From Candidatus Abyssobacteria bacterium SURF_5 (GTDB lineage: Bacteria; Abyssobacteria; SURF-5), in contig QZKU01000075.1 in assembly GCA_003598085.1 (NCBI GenBank), positions 10,474-74,473 on the forward strand: a stretch of DNA of 64,000 nt. The letters are read 5' to 3'. How positions within the stretch are numbered: position 1 is the stretch's first letter; the number at the start of each line of letters is the position of its first letter. This document shows positions 44,669 through 52,105 of this stretch, piece after piece. Both the position numbers and the translations under genes were made by a program. The notes under the pieces were generated by a model. That model made no database searches and was not told where the DNA came from. It was given only the letters and a program-made list of their open reading frames with translations.

Positions 44669-45487
44669 CTAACGGGCAGGTAACTCGTCAGGGAAATACA
44701 CATCCGGATACGGCTCTTCGGATATCTGCTCATCCTCGCCCCAATCCTCCCAGCTCTCCGGTTCCCGGAGCTGCCGTTCTTTCTTCGGGAGAGGCGCCAT
44801 CCTGCGACGCTTTCGCTCGGTCAGAATTTTCTCGACTCGCTGTTTTTCAGCCAAAGCGGGTGCTATGTCCAACTGGATCCAATTGTAATGGACCCCTCCC
44901 TCATCCTCGGCAAGGTTCTGCCAACCGGTTGCTATCAACTTCCAGAGGCCGCCGCCGTAATATCTGCGCGGATCCCCTTCAAAGAGATTGGATGATTCCG
45001 ACTCAGCGCGCACATTAACGTTGCCAAAAACTACATTAACCTTTCCGCCGGCGAGGAACATGGTCCCATCGGTGAACCTTTCGAAATAGAATAACGACCC
45101 GGGCTTCCCGGAGCGCAGATAAAACAAGACTTCTTTCCCGCCATCAGCCTGAGTAAAAGCTTCAACAAGATGCGGCGTCATTCGATACAGCTCGTCGGCG
45201 GTAAAAACATTTCTTGTCTCAGACCACCCGAACAGCCCCTTTTCCTGATAGCGAATCGAACCCAGCAGGTACTTCAAGTCATCAGTTCTTACATCGGTCG
45301 GGTGATCGTAACCCATGGCCACCGGAACATTCTCTCGATCGACCCATTCGCGAAGTGTTATTCCCGTGCGCCGGTCCTCGAAAAGAGGAGTCTTTACCGA
45401 CCTCCTCTGTGCGCACGAATTCAGCAGGACCAGGAATGCGATCAGAAATAGACACTCGAAAAGTCCAGCCCGATGGAACGCTCTCAT
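44669..45487 (-). CDS. Predicted lipoprotein of unknown function
   Basis: 272-residue protein with a lipoprotein signal: hydrophobic CLFLIAFLVLLNSC, lipobox LLNS-C with Cys at residue 25. The mature part is mixed alpha/beta with Tyr-rich strands (GKPGSLFYFERFTDGTMFLAGG, YYGGGLWKLIATGW) and an acidic, proline-rich C-terminus. No known domain is recognised. Its start overlaps the stop of the DUF1285 gene as ATGA, so it is the last gene of a three-gene operon. Confidence 0.75.
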   Translation of the reverse strand: MRAFHRAGLFECLFLIAFLVLLNSCAQRRSVKTPLFEDRRTGITLREWVDRENVPVAMGYDHPTDVRTDDLKYLLGSIRYQEKGLFGWSETRNVFTADELYRMTPHLVEAFTQADGGKEVLFYLRSGKPGSLFYFERFTDGTMFLAGGKVNVVFGNVNVRAESESSNLFEGDPRRYYGGGLWKLIATGWQNLAEDEGGVHYNWIQLDIAPALAEKQRVEKILTERKRRRMAPLPKKERQLREPESWEDWGEDEQISEEPYPDVYFPDELPAR

Positions 45488-46014
45488 TTTCTTATTGGAA
45501 TTTCCAGTTTTCTGCGCTCGCCGCCTGAGCGTACATAGTAGGTTTCGCTCTGTTCGTCATATTCGATATGGGCCGCAAGCTGGTAATATGCCTGCCGCGA
45601 AAACTTGGCCTCCAGGTTCCCGCGCACACTGCAAAAGGGGATGTTATCCCGGGAAAAGGTGAGGGTCTTGATCTTAAGCCTTTCTTTAACGCCGTCGGAC
45701 AAAAGAAGACCCAGCTTCCCGGAAGCATCCTCTTCCAGGCGAACCACCACAAAGGGGACGTCATCGACGACTACCGGCGCTTCATCTCTCCCGAGCCGGA
45801 CATAGTACGCGCCGCCCTTCGATCGCCTCAGATTCCTTGAGAAGAGCTGCAGGATATCCTGGCGGACAATCTCGACTCCGCCATGGAACCATCTGCCTTC
45901 CGAATCGATTCTCAGTTCATACGGGCTGCCGGCATCTTCCCGTAGATGGAGCGTACCGATATGTTTGCCAACCTCGACCGCCTTCGAGCGCTTCGCCCTC
46001 TCGCTGTCGCTCAT
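45484..46014 (-). CDS. DUF1285 family protein
   Basis: 176-residue soluble protein. The DUF1285 pattern is visible: RIDSEGRWFHGGVEIVRQ, LQLFSRNLRRSKGGAYYVRL, then APVVVDDVPFVVVRLE, with a second beta-rich half (IPFCSVRGNLEAKFSRQAYY). The start at 46014 has GGAG upstream; the open frame to 46071 would run into the previous gene. The biochemical role of DUF1285 is not established. It lies between an unknown gene and the lipoprotein gene, overlapping the latter by ATGA. Confidence 0.8.
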   Translation of the reverse strand: MSDSERAKRSKAVEVGKHIGTLHLREDAGSPYELRIDSEGRWFHGGVEIVRQDILQLFSRNLRRSKGGAYYVRLGRDEAPVVVDDVPFVVVRLEEDASGKLGLLLSDGVKERLKIKTLTFSRDNIPFCSVRGNLEAKFSRQAYYQLAAHIEYDEQSETYYVRSGGERRKLEIPIRK

Positions 46015-46030
46015 CAGCCGCTCCGGGAGA

Positions 46031-46519
46031 TCAAAACTCCCTATCCAGGATCTTAAGGATGAATTTCTCAAGTGAGACGGGATAAAACCGGACGTTAGGC
46101 GTAAAGATGACGCCGGTATTTATTATCTCTTTTCGTTCCAATTCGTCATAAACCGCGGCAAGCGCCGATTCCAGGCACGTCTCAAGGTTAGTTATCGTCA
46201 ATTCTTCGGATTCGATGTTGACTTGATTCTTTTTTACATAGGGAAAAGCAAAGATACGGCCGACGATATTTTCGTCAATGCCGTCACAGCCGAATAGATC
46301 CCCGTATGTCGGCCCCAGAACTTCCGGCGATATCACGAATTTCGGAGAAACGGTTATCCTGCCCCGGATTTCAACCACATTGGTCGACTTCTGAAGCGAC
46401 CGCCCCAGCAGAATATACGGAAGCATGTGGTATCCGCTCACGTAGCCCGCTGTCGGCTTCTTCAATATTTCCGTTTCCTCAAAAACTTCGCGGAAAAGAT
46501 GAGAATCTCTATCCAGCAT
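46031..46519 (-). CDS. Hypothetical protein, first gene of the DUF1285 operon
   Basis: 162-residue soluble protein of unrecognised family. Features: HMLPYILLGRSL, a strand pair with VEIRGRITVSPKFVI, FGCDGIDENIVGRIFAFPY, and a C-terminal VIFTPNVRFYPVSLEKF. No membrane segment or signal is seen. The start at 46519 follows GGGAGG, and a TTG at 46531 is possible. It is followed 16 bases later by the DUF1285 gene. Co-transcription suggests a shared function, which cannot be named. Confidence 0.7.
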   Translation of the reverse strand: MLDRDSHLFREVFEETEILKKPTAGYVSGYHMLPYILLGRSLQKSTNVVEIRGRITVSPKFVISPEVLGPTYGDLFGCDGIDENIVGRIFAFPYVKKNQVNIESEELTITNLETCLESALAAVYDELERKEIINTGVIFTPNVRFYPVSLEKFILKILDREF

Positions 46520-46544
46520 ACATCCTCCCAAATATAACAGTCAT

Positions 46545-46573
46545 ATTCTAGCACATGAAGCGAGATTTTAAAA
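46545..46573 (-). promoter_or_regulatory. Possible extended -10 promoter for the DUF1285 operon
   Basis: On the - strand TAGAAT (complement of 46545-46550) is preceded by TGC (extended -10). The -35, TTTTAA (complement of 46568-46573), is weak at spacing 17. It would start transcription about 20 bases before the first gene of the operon. Confidence 0.4.
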
Positions 46574-46611
46574 TATGGCAGCGTCCCATAGAAAAAACGC
46601 GCGCCCGCTAT

Positions 46612-46640
46612 TTGGAAAATGTTTTTGGCTGTGGTATAAT
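46612..46640 (+). promoter_or_regulatory. Sigma-70 promoter TTGGAA-N17-TATAAT
   Basis: TTGGAA at 46612-46617 and a perfect TATAAT at 46635-46640, spacing 17, with TG one base before the -10. It should drive the penicillin-acylase gene starting at 46758 with a leader of about 110 bases. Confidence 0.7.
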
Positions 46641-46757
46641 CTCGCTTGCCGCGCCGCGAGGCAGACGGCACAAACTATTCTGAATAACGGTTTTTCGCAA
46701 ATCGGATTCCCCTGTTGGGTGCTTTGGTGAGGCGTCCTATCGCAGAAGGAGAGAGAC

Positions 46758-49178
46758 ATGTTCTTTCCCAGAGTTCAGAACCTTCTCTATTTATTGATAT
46801 GCCTTCCTCTGTTGTTGTTGTCCGCTGCTCCTGCGGCCGCAGACCAGGAGCAGGAGAGCGAATTCCTGCTTTCGGGCGAGGTGCTCATTCATTATGACGT
46901 GTTCGGCGTGCCCCACATCACCGCCTCAAATGACGCCGACCTTCTTTTCGCCCAAGGCTACGTCACTGCGCGTGACCGCCTCTGGCAGATGGAATATAAC
47001 CGGAGGCTCGTTGCAGGGCGTCTGGCCGAAATTCTTGGCGAATCCTATGTCGAGCAGGACTATGAGATCAGACGGCTCGGCCTGTATCGCTCCTCCGTCG
47101 CCACGTACGAAACGCTCAGTGACGAAATGAAAAAGTTGTCGATCGCCTTCGCCGCGGGCGTCAATCACTACGTCAACACCCACCAAGACCATCTCCCCCG
47201 CGAGTTCAAGGATCTTGGATACGTACCCGAGCCCTGGCACCCGATCGATTCGACTGCGATTCCCCGAATGATGTTTTGGCATCTTTCAGGGTCACTCGAA
47301 GAAGAGCTGATGCTCGCCAAGTTGGTTGACGAATTGGGCCCTGATAAAGCCCTCGAATTGGTTTCGTCAAGACCGGCCGACCCCGAGACTCATATCAGAT
47401 GGCGGCAGGCGGCCGAGATCCTCCCGCAAGCTTTCGGCGCCCACGGCTTTCCAATTCTGGCGGCGCTGGAAGACTTTTCCCGAGGCCACGGGGCAGCACG
47501 CTCGATCGGCAGCAACAACTGGGTCATTGACGGCACAAAATCCGCCACCGGCGCTCCGATTTTGGCGAATGATCCGCACCTGGCATTGCTCAATCCGCCG
47601 ATCTGGCACGAAGCGCACCTGATGGGTCCCGGAATCAATGTTATCGGCTCCACGTTTCCCGGTGTTCCCGGGATAATCATCGGGCACAACGAGCACATTG
47701 CCTGGGGAGTCACCAATGTCGGGTACGACGTTTGCGATCTGTATATCGAGAAGCGTGATCCCGAAAACAACAAAAATTATCTGTATAAAGGCGAGTCGAG
47801 ACCCTTCCGGAAAGTGACCGAAAAGATCGCGTACAGGAGCGGCGGCTCGATGAAGAAAGTTGAGCGCGATATACTCTTCACGCTGCATGGTCCCGTTGTT
47901 GCGGAAGAAGAGAACCACGTCGTCTCCATGCGCTGGACCGGGCACGAGCCCTCCACCGAGTTTAAATATATGTACCTGCTGAACCGGGCTTCGAATGTGG
48001 CCGAATTTCGCGATGCCCTCAATTTCTACCAGGTAGGCGCACAGAACTTCGTTTACGCCGACATCGACGGCAATATCTTTTATCAACCGACCGGGAAGGT
48101 CCCCATTCGCAATGGCGCGCCGTATCTTCCGCTTGACGGCTCGTCCGGCGAGTGCGAGTGGGAGAGCTATATTCCGTATGATAGCCTGCCAAGCGTCCTC
48201 AATCCGGAGGAACATTTTATCGCGACCGCCAACGCTCGTCCCGTCGATGAAGCGTACCCGTTCTATATCGGGTACTTTTTCGATATCGGATACCGGGTTC
48301 GCAGGATAAAGGACCTCCTTTCGGCCAAGGAAAAGCTGACGTTCGAGGAAGTTCAGGCTATCCAGGGCGATGACTACGTTCTGGCTGCGGAAAGGCTGAA
48401 ACCGCTGCTGCTCGAGGCCATTGAGGCCGAGAAGAAATTGCTTCCGGCAAGAACGCTTCAAGCCGCGGCGCTCATCGAACAATGGGATAATTACTCGACC
48501 ACCGACAGCGCCGCCTGCACTATCTTCAATAAATGGCTTGAACGAATTGCCTTTAATGCTCTTCATGATGACCTCACCGACGAATCGTTTGAGTACTGGG
48601 CCTCCAATCCCGATATCATCGTGGTACTCCTGGTGCGAAGCGCATCACCGGATGAACTCAAGTTCGATTGGTTCGATAATGCCAGGACCGAGAGGCGCGA
48701 GACCAAAAACCAGATCATAGCGCGCAGCCTCCAGGAGGTTCTCGATGATTTCTCTTTCAGGTACGGCTTCCAAATGAAGGACTGGGCATGGGGAAAAACC
48801 CACACGACCACGCTGACTCATGGGATGGGCAAGATAAATGCCTCGTACAATAATGGCCCCCATCCCCGACGGGGATGCAACGATACGATCAATAATGCCG
48901 GGTTCCCCTTCTTCAACAAGACATTCGCATCCGGCTCAGGCCCCTCATTGCGAATGGCGGTCGAGTTGCGGCCTGGGGTGGAACGCGCAGAGAACGTAAT
49001 CCCGGGCGGCCAGTGCGCGAACCCAGCGAGCCCGCATTACCAGGACCAGCTCGTCAATCTCTGGCTCAGGAACAAGGCGCATCCAATGCTCTTTAGCAGG
49101 GAACAGTTACAGAATAATCTGGAAGGAGTGCTGAAGCTGGTGCCGGCTGAATCGGAAGAAACGCGGTCAGAAAAATAA
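46758..49178 (+). CDS. Penicillin acylase family Ntn hydrolase
   Basis: 806-residue exported precursor. Signal peptide residues 1 to about 29 (LLYLLICLPLLLLSAAPAAA). The alpha chain contains VLIHYDVFGVPHITASND and FAQGYVTARDRLWQMEYNRR. Autocatalytic cleavage should occur before S252 in RSIGSNNWVIDGTKSATG, making Ser the N-terminal nucleophile of the beta chain. Other conserved pieces are ILANDPHLAL, GHNEHIAWGVTNVGYD and MRWTGHEP. The family hydrolyses amides such as beta-lactam side chains or acyl-homoserine lactones; which of these is used here is not deducible. It has its own promoter and converges on the oxidoreductase gene. Confidence 0.92.
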   Translation: MFFPRVQNLLYLLICLPLLLLSAAPAAADQEQESEFLLSGEVLIHYDVFGVPHITASNDADLLFAQGYVTARDRLWQMEYNRRLVAGRLAEILGESYVEQDYEIRRLGLYRSSVATYETLSDEMKKLSIAFAAGVNHYVNTHQDHLPREFKDLGYVPEPWHPIDSTAIPRMMFWHLSGSLEEELMLAKLVDELGPDKALELVSSRPADPETHIRWRQAAEILPQAFGAHGFPILAALEDFSRGHGAARSIGSNNWVIDGTKSATGAPILANDPHLALLNPPIWHEAHLMGPGINVIGSTFPGVPGIIIGHNEHIAWGVTNVGYDVCDLYIEKRDPENNKNYLYKGESRPFRKVTEKIAYRSGGSMKKVERDILFTLHGPVVAEEENHVVSMRWTGHEPSTEFKYMYLLNRASNVAEFRDALNFYQVGAQNFVYADIDGNIFYQPTGKVPIRNGAPYLPLDGSSGECEWESYIPYDSLPSVLNPEEHFIATANARPVDEAYPFYIGYFFDIGYRVRRIKDLLSAKEKLTFEEVQAIQGDDYVLAAERLKPLLLEAIEAEKKLLPARTLQAAALIEQWDNYSTTDSAACTIFNKWLERIAFNALHDDLTDESFEYWASNPDIIVVLLVRSASPDELKFDWFDNARTERRETKNQIIARSLQEVLDDFSFRYGFQMKDWAWGKTHTTTLTHGMGKINASYNNGPHPRRGCNDTINNAGFPFFNKTFASGSGPSLRMAVELRPGVERAENVIPGGQCANPASPHYQDQLVNLWLRNKAHPMLFSREQLQNNLEGVLKLVPAESEETRSEK

Positions 49179-49289
49179 AGGACGCGCCGTCAATTGCCGC
49201 TGATCGGGAAAACGCGCAGAGCCTTCAAATGTACTGTCTAAGATAGTCTGTAAGATCGGCTTTCTCAATAAATCCTGTCTTTGAATCAT

Positions 49290-50513
49290 TCATTCTGCCT
49301 GCAATTGGGCGCTCTCGTCCTCCAGTTTCTTCTTTGCTCCCTGTTCGCCGGCATAACAGCGCATCGGGCTGTGGTGGACGACGATCTCCAACGAACATCT
49401 ATTGCAGTTCCTGCATGTAATAGTGTCGCCGTCGCCCGCCTGCATTTGATTGACCAGATTCGGCTGGCGTATAAACGGCCGGCACAGCGAAATGAAATCG
49501 GCTTGACCGGACTCAAGAACGTGCTCCATCATCGCGCGCCGCCGAATGCCGCCCACCGCAATCACCGGCGCCTTGACATGCTTCTTCACTTCCGCCGCCT
49601 GCGGCGTAAAATAACCCTCTTCAAAGCGGGCCCATTTTCTCAGCGACTTCTCCATCAACTTAACGAGCAGGCGCTCGATCGCGTTGCGATTCCTCATGAC
49701 GAGGTCCATCGGAATTTCGCCCTTGATCGTTGACAGACCTCGCTCGGCAATGCCTCCGCTCACTTCAATGGCAGCGATTCCCATCTCGTCCAGTTTCCTG
49801 CATACCGACACACATTCGGACAGAGTCACTCCCCGTTTGATGTAATCCTCACAATTGATTTTCACCAGGATCGGGTAGTCAGGCCCGACATGCAAGCGAA
49901 TACTTTTGAATATCTCCACAAGAAATCGCATTCGATTCTCGAGCGAGCCGCCCCACTGATCCGTCCGGCGATTGGTATGGCCCGAAAGAAACTCATTCAC
50001 CAGGTATCCATGGGCGGCATGTATCTGGACTCCGTCAAAACCGGCTTTCTTCATGCGCCGCGCCCCCTTGCCGAAATCGGCTACAGTATCCTCGATCTCC
50101 CGATTCATCATTGCGCGCGGCTTGATCATGTTCAGATTGTCGCGTACCGCCGACGGCGCTAAAGGCGTTTCCCCAAGAATTTTCGGATCGCATTGGCGGC
50201 CGCCGTGGTTGAGCTGGGCAACAATTTTGACGTCGTATTCGTGCACGGCGTCAACAACCTTCTTTAGATCGTCGATAACCTCGTCCCGGTCAATGACCGG
50301 AATGCGTGGAATGGCGCGGCCCTGCACATTCACATAATAATTACCGGGAATGATCAGGCCCACTCCCCCCTTCGCGAGATTACGATAGGCGCGCAGGTAA
50401 TGCGCGGTCACCCGGCCCTCATTCGATGCGAGACACTCAGCCGTTGCCGACCGAACGAACCGATTCTTTACTCTCAGCGGACCGATGGCCCCAGGCGTGA
50501 ACAAAGTAGACAT
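49290..50513 (-). CDS. Old-yellow-enzyme-family NADH:flavin oxidoreductase
   Basis: 407-residue FMN-binding TIM-barrel protein. Visible: LFTPGAIGPLRVKNRFVRS, VGLIIPGNYYV, AQLNHGGRQ, the substrate-binding HAAHGYLVNEFLSGHTNRR (His/His type) and the phosphate-binding IAVGGIRRRAMME with DFISLCRPFI. The C-terminus has CRNCNRC, recalling the iron-sulfur Cys motif of 2,4-dienoyl-CoA reductases, but the second FAD/NADH domains of that family are missing. Reduces activated C=C bonds, possibly of enoyl-CoA or unsaturated ketones. It has its own promoter at 50550-50579. Confidence 0.87.
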   Translation of the reverse strand: MSTLFTPGAIGPLRVKNRFVRSATAECLASNEGRVTAHYLRAYRNLAKGGVGLIIPGNYYVNVQGRAIPRIPVIDRDEVIDDLKKVVDAVHEYDVKIVAQLNHGGRQCDPKILGETPLAPSAVRDNLNMIKPRAMMNREIEDTVADFGKGARRMKKAGFDGVQIHAAHGYLVNEFLSGHTNRRTDQWGGSLENRMRFLVEIFKSIRLHVGPDYPILVKINCEDYIKRGVTLSECVSVCRKLDEMGIAAIEVSGGIAERGLSTIKGEIPMDLVMRNRNAIERLLVKLMEKSLRKWARFEEGYFTPQAAEVKKHVKAPVIAVGGIRRRAMMEHVLESGQADFISLCRPFIRQPNLVNQMQAGDGDTITCRNCNRCSLEIVVHHSPMRCYAGEQGAKKKLEDESAQLQAE

Positions 50514-50549
50514 ATGGCATCGCTCCTTTCCCCCAAGCAGGCGCGCCTT

Positions 50550-50579
50550 ATACTAGCAGACGGGATACGCGACTGGCAA
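50550..50579 (-). promoter_or_regulatory. Sigma-70 promoter TTGCCA-N18-TAGTAT
   Basis: On the - strand, TTGCCA (complement of 50574-50579) and TAGTAT (complement of 50550-50555) are 18 bases apart, with TGC before the -10 (extended). It lies about 40 bases upstream of the oxidoreductase start. Confidence 0.6.
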
Positions 50580-50642
50580 ATCGCCGGCGTAATTGTCGGA
50601 ACTACGGGGGTTCTGCGTCGCTGAGAGCCTGTATTCAGAACG

Positions 50643-50672
50643 CAAAAAAAGAGGCCGAAATTCTCGGCCTCT
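50643..50672 (-). terminator. Intrinsic terminator of the EF-hand repeat protein gene
   Basis: On the - strand, a perfect 9-bp stem (AGAGGCCGA at 50650-50658 with TCGGCCTCT at 50664-50672) around a 5-base loop is followed by a run of T (A at 50644-50650 on the + strand). It lies 30 bases beyond the stop of the gene at 50702. Confidence 0.85.
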
Positions 50673-50701
50673 CTCCTCGCAGTATGCACTTCAGCAGTGA
50701 A

Positions 50702-51937
50702 TCAATTATTTCGCGCCTTCTTGCTCTTCTTCGCTTTCGCCTTCTTCCTGGCGCCGTCATCAGGGTTCTGTTTCGACTTCTTATATTCTTTCTTGGCGGC
50801 AGCCGGATTGTCGTCGGCTTTCCTATGAAGAGCCTTGGTCGTCTCGCCGTGATCTACCGCACCTTTGCGTAAATCCCTTGTCTTTCCCGGATTCTCTTTT
50901 CCATCCTTGTAAAGTCTTCGGGTCGCGCCCCTATGCTCCTCGGCGTCTTTATATCCTTCTCTTACGGCCTTCGGGTTTTTCTCGCCGGCCCGATGCACCT
51001 TTTCCGCCGCGTTGGGATGCTCTTGCGCATCCTGATACACCTTCTTCGTCGCATGTGGATGTTCAGCCAGCGGCTTGCGCTGCCGGTATGCCTCCTGCGC
51101 AACCTCCGGATGAGCGTTCAGCCACTCGCGATTCTGGTACATCTCCTTCGAGAATTCCGGATGCGCGTCCAGATATCGCCTGTTCTTGTAAACTTCCATG
51201 GAAACATCGGGGTGCTGCTCCAGCCACTTCCGATTCCCATACATCTCTTGCGCGACCTCGGGATGCGCATTCAAATACCAGCGATTTGCATAGGCTTCTT
51301 TTGCAACCTCCGGATGGGCTTGCAGCCATTTTCGGTCTGAATACATGCGCTGCGCCGCTTCCGGATGCCGGCTCAGCCACTCGCGATTCGAATACAATGA
51401 TTTCGCGACCTCCGGATGACTCGCCAGCCATTCGCGGTCGCCGTACATCTGTTCAGCGACCCCGCGGTTCTCATTCAGCCACTCGCTGTTCTTTGCCAGT
51501 TCCCCAGCAACTTCAGGATGGCTTTTCAGCCAGTTCGCGTCCTGAAAATTTGTGTTTGGATAGTCCGCCTTCAAGCTTTCCAGAGCCTGGCGTTCCAGGT
51601 TTCGATGGGTCTCCATCTCCCACTGGCGCTGCATCTTAACTTCGTCATAAGACAGGAGACCGTCGCCGTCCGCGTCAGTCTTTGTGAAACGTCCGGAATC
51701 TCGGTAGAATTCGAAATCCCTCTTCGCGCTCGAAATCTCGGCAGAATCCAAAAAGCCGTCTCCATTCGCGTCAGCTTGATCCCAGCGATCCTGATCGTAC
51801 TGATCGACATATGATGTCCGCTCCTCTTCACGGACCGACTGTGCCGCCGCAAAACCGGATGAAACCACTATTACTCCTGCAACAGAGGCACATATCACTA
51901 CTGTCTTTCCGACGTCCCTCAGTCTCGACATCATCAT
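50702..51937 (-). CDS. Secreted EF-hand protein with 17- and 14-residue tandem repeats
   Basis: 411-residue exported protein. Signal peptide about 1-33 (VVICASVAGVIVVSSGFAAA). Two EF-hand loops follow, DANGDGFLDSAE (residues about 56-67) and DADGDGLLSYDE (about 88-99). Then come nine 17-residue units of the form AxEMYxNRxWLxxHPEV (residues about 144-296), then seven 14-residue units of the form TKxxYKDxxEHPxA (about 297-394), and a Lys-rich tail. Three adjacent ATGs (51937, 51934, 51931) follow GGAGGTGG and cannot be separated. An extracellular, calcium-binding, helical repeat protein is likely; the family is not recognised. It has its own promoter and a strong terminator. Confidence 0.82.
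   Translation of the reverse strand: MMMSRLRDVGKTVVICASVAGVIVVSSGFAAAQSVREEERTSYVDQYDQDRWDQADANGDGFLDSAEISSAKRDFEFYRDSGRFTKTDADGDGLLSYDEVKMQRQWEMETHRNLERQALESLKADYPNTNFQDANWLKSHPEVAGELAKNSEWLNENRGVAEQMYGDREWLASHPEVAKSLYSNREWLSRHPEAAQRMYSDRKWLQAHPEVAKEAYANRWYLNAHPEVAQEMYGNRKWLEQHPDVSMEVYKNRRYLDAHPEFSKEMYQNREWLNAHPEVAQEAYRQRKPLAEHPHATKKVYQDAQEHPNAAEKVHRAGEKNPKAVREGYKDAEEHRGATRRLYKDGKENPGKTRDLRKGAVDHGETTKALHRKADDNPAAAKKEYKKSKQNPDDGARKKAKAKKSKKARNN
50756..51508 (-). repeat. Coding tandem repeats, nine of 51 bases then seven of 42 bases
   Basis: Within the EF-hand protein gene, 51050-51508 encodes nine consecutive 17-residue units and 50756-51049 encodes seven consecutive 14-residue units. The consensus of the first set is A-(Q/K)-E-M-Y-x-(N/D)-R-x-W-L-x-x-HPE-V. 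The second set loses three residues around the WL pair but keeps a Y/H and the N/H-P ending. The units tile without gaps and account exactly for the region up to the Lys-rich tail. Confidence 0.9.
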
Positions 51938-52046
51938 CCACCTCCATCCAAATTCCTGCCAAAGTGTCATGCTCACGATGTGCTCTTTGGCGTTTTTGAC
52001 GAAACATCTCCTGAAATATTCATCTGAGTGAAAAAATAACAGATTG

Positions 52047-52075
52047 ATGCTATCGAAAGCGGTTCGAAAAGTCAA
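52047..52075 (-). promoter_or_regulatory. Sigma-70 promoter TTGACT-N17-TAGCAT
   Basis: On the - strand, TTGACT (complement of 52070-52075) and TAGCAT (complement of 52047-52052) are 17 bases apart, about 110 bases before the EF-hand repeat protein gene and directly after the glycyl-radical enzyme gene. Confidence 0.6.
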
Positions 52076-52105
52076 GGAAGAGACCGAACGGCAACCGAAT
52101 CCGCC

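Noticed and set aside
47367-48566. Long - strand open frame opposite the penicillin acylase gene (399 codons)
   Set aside because: No domain or ribosome site; it is the antisense shadow of the conserved acylase frame. The same holds for 60298-61392 opposite the histidine kinase.
50756-51508. A CRISPR-like or satellite array of 51- and 42-base repeats
   Set aside because: The repeats lie inside an intact reading frame, units differ in many third positions, and there are no spacers between them. They are protein repeats.
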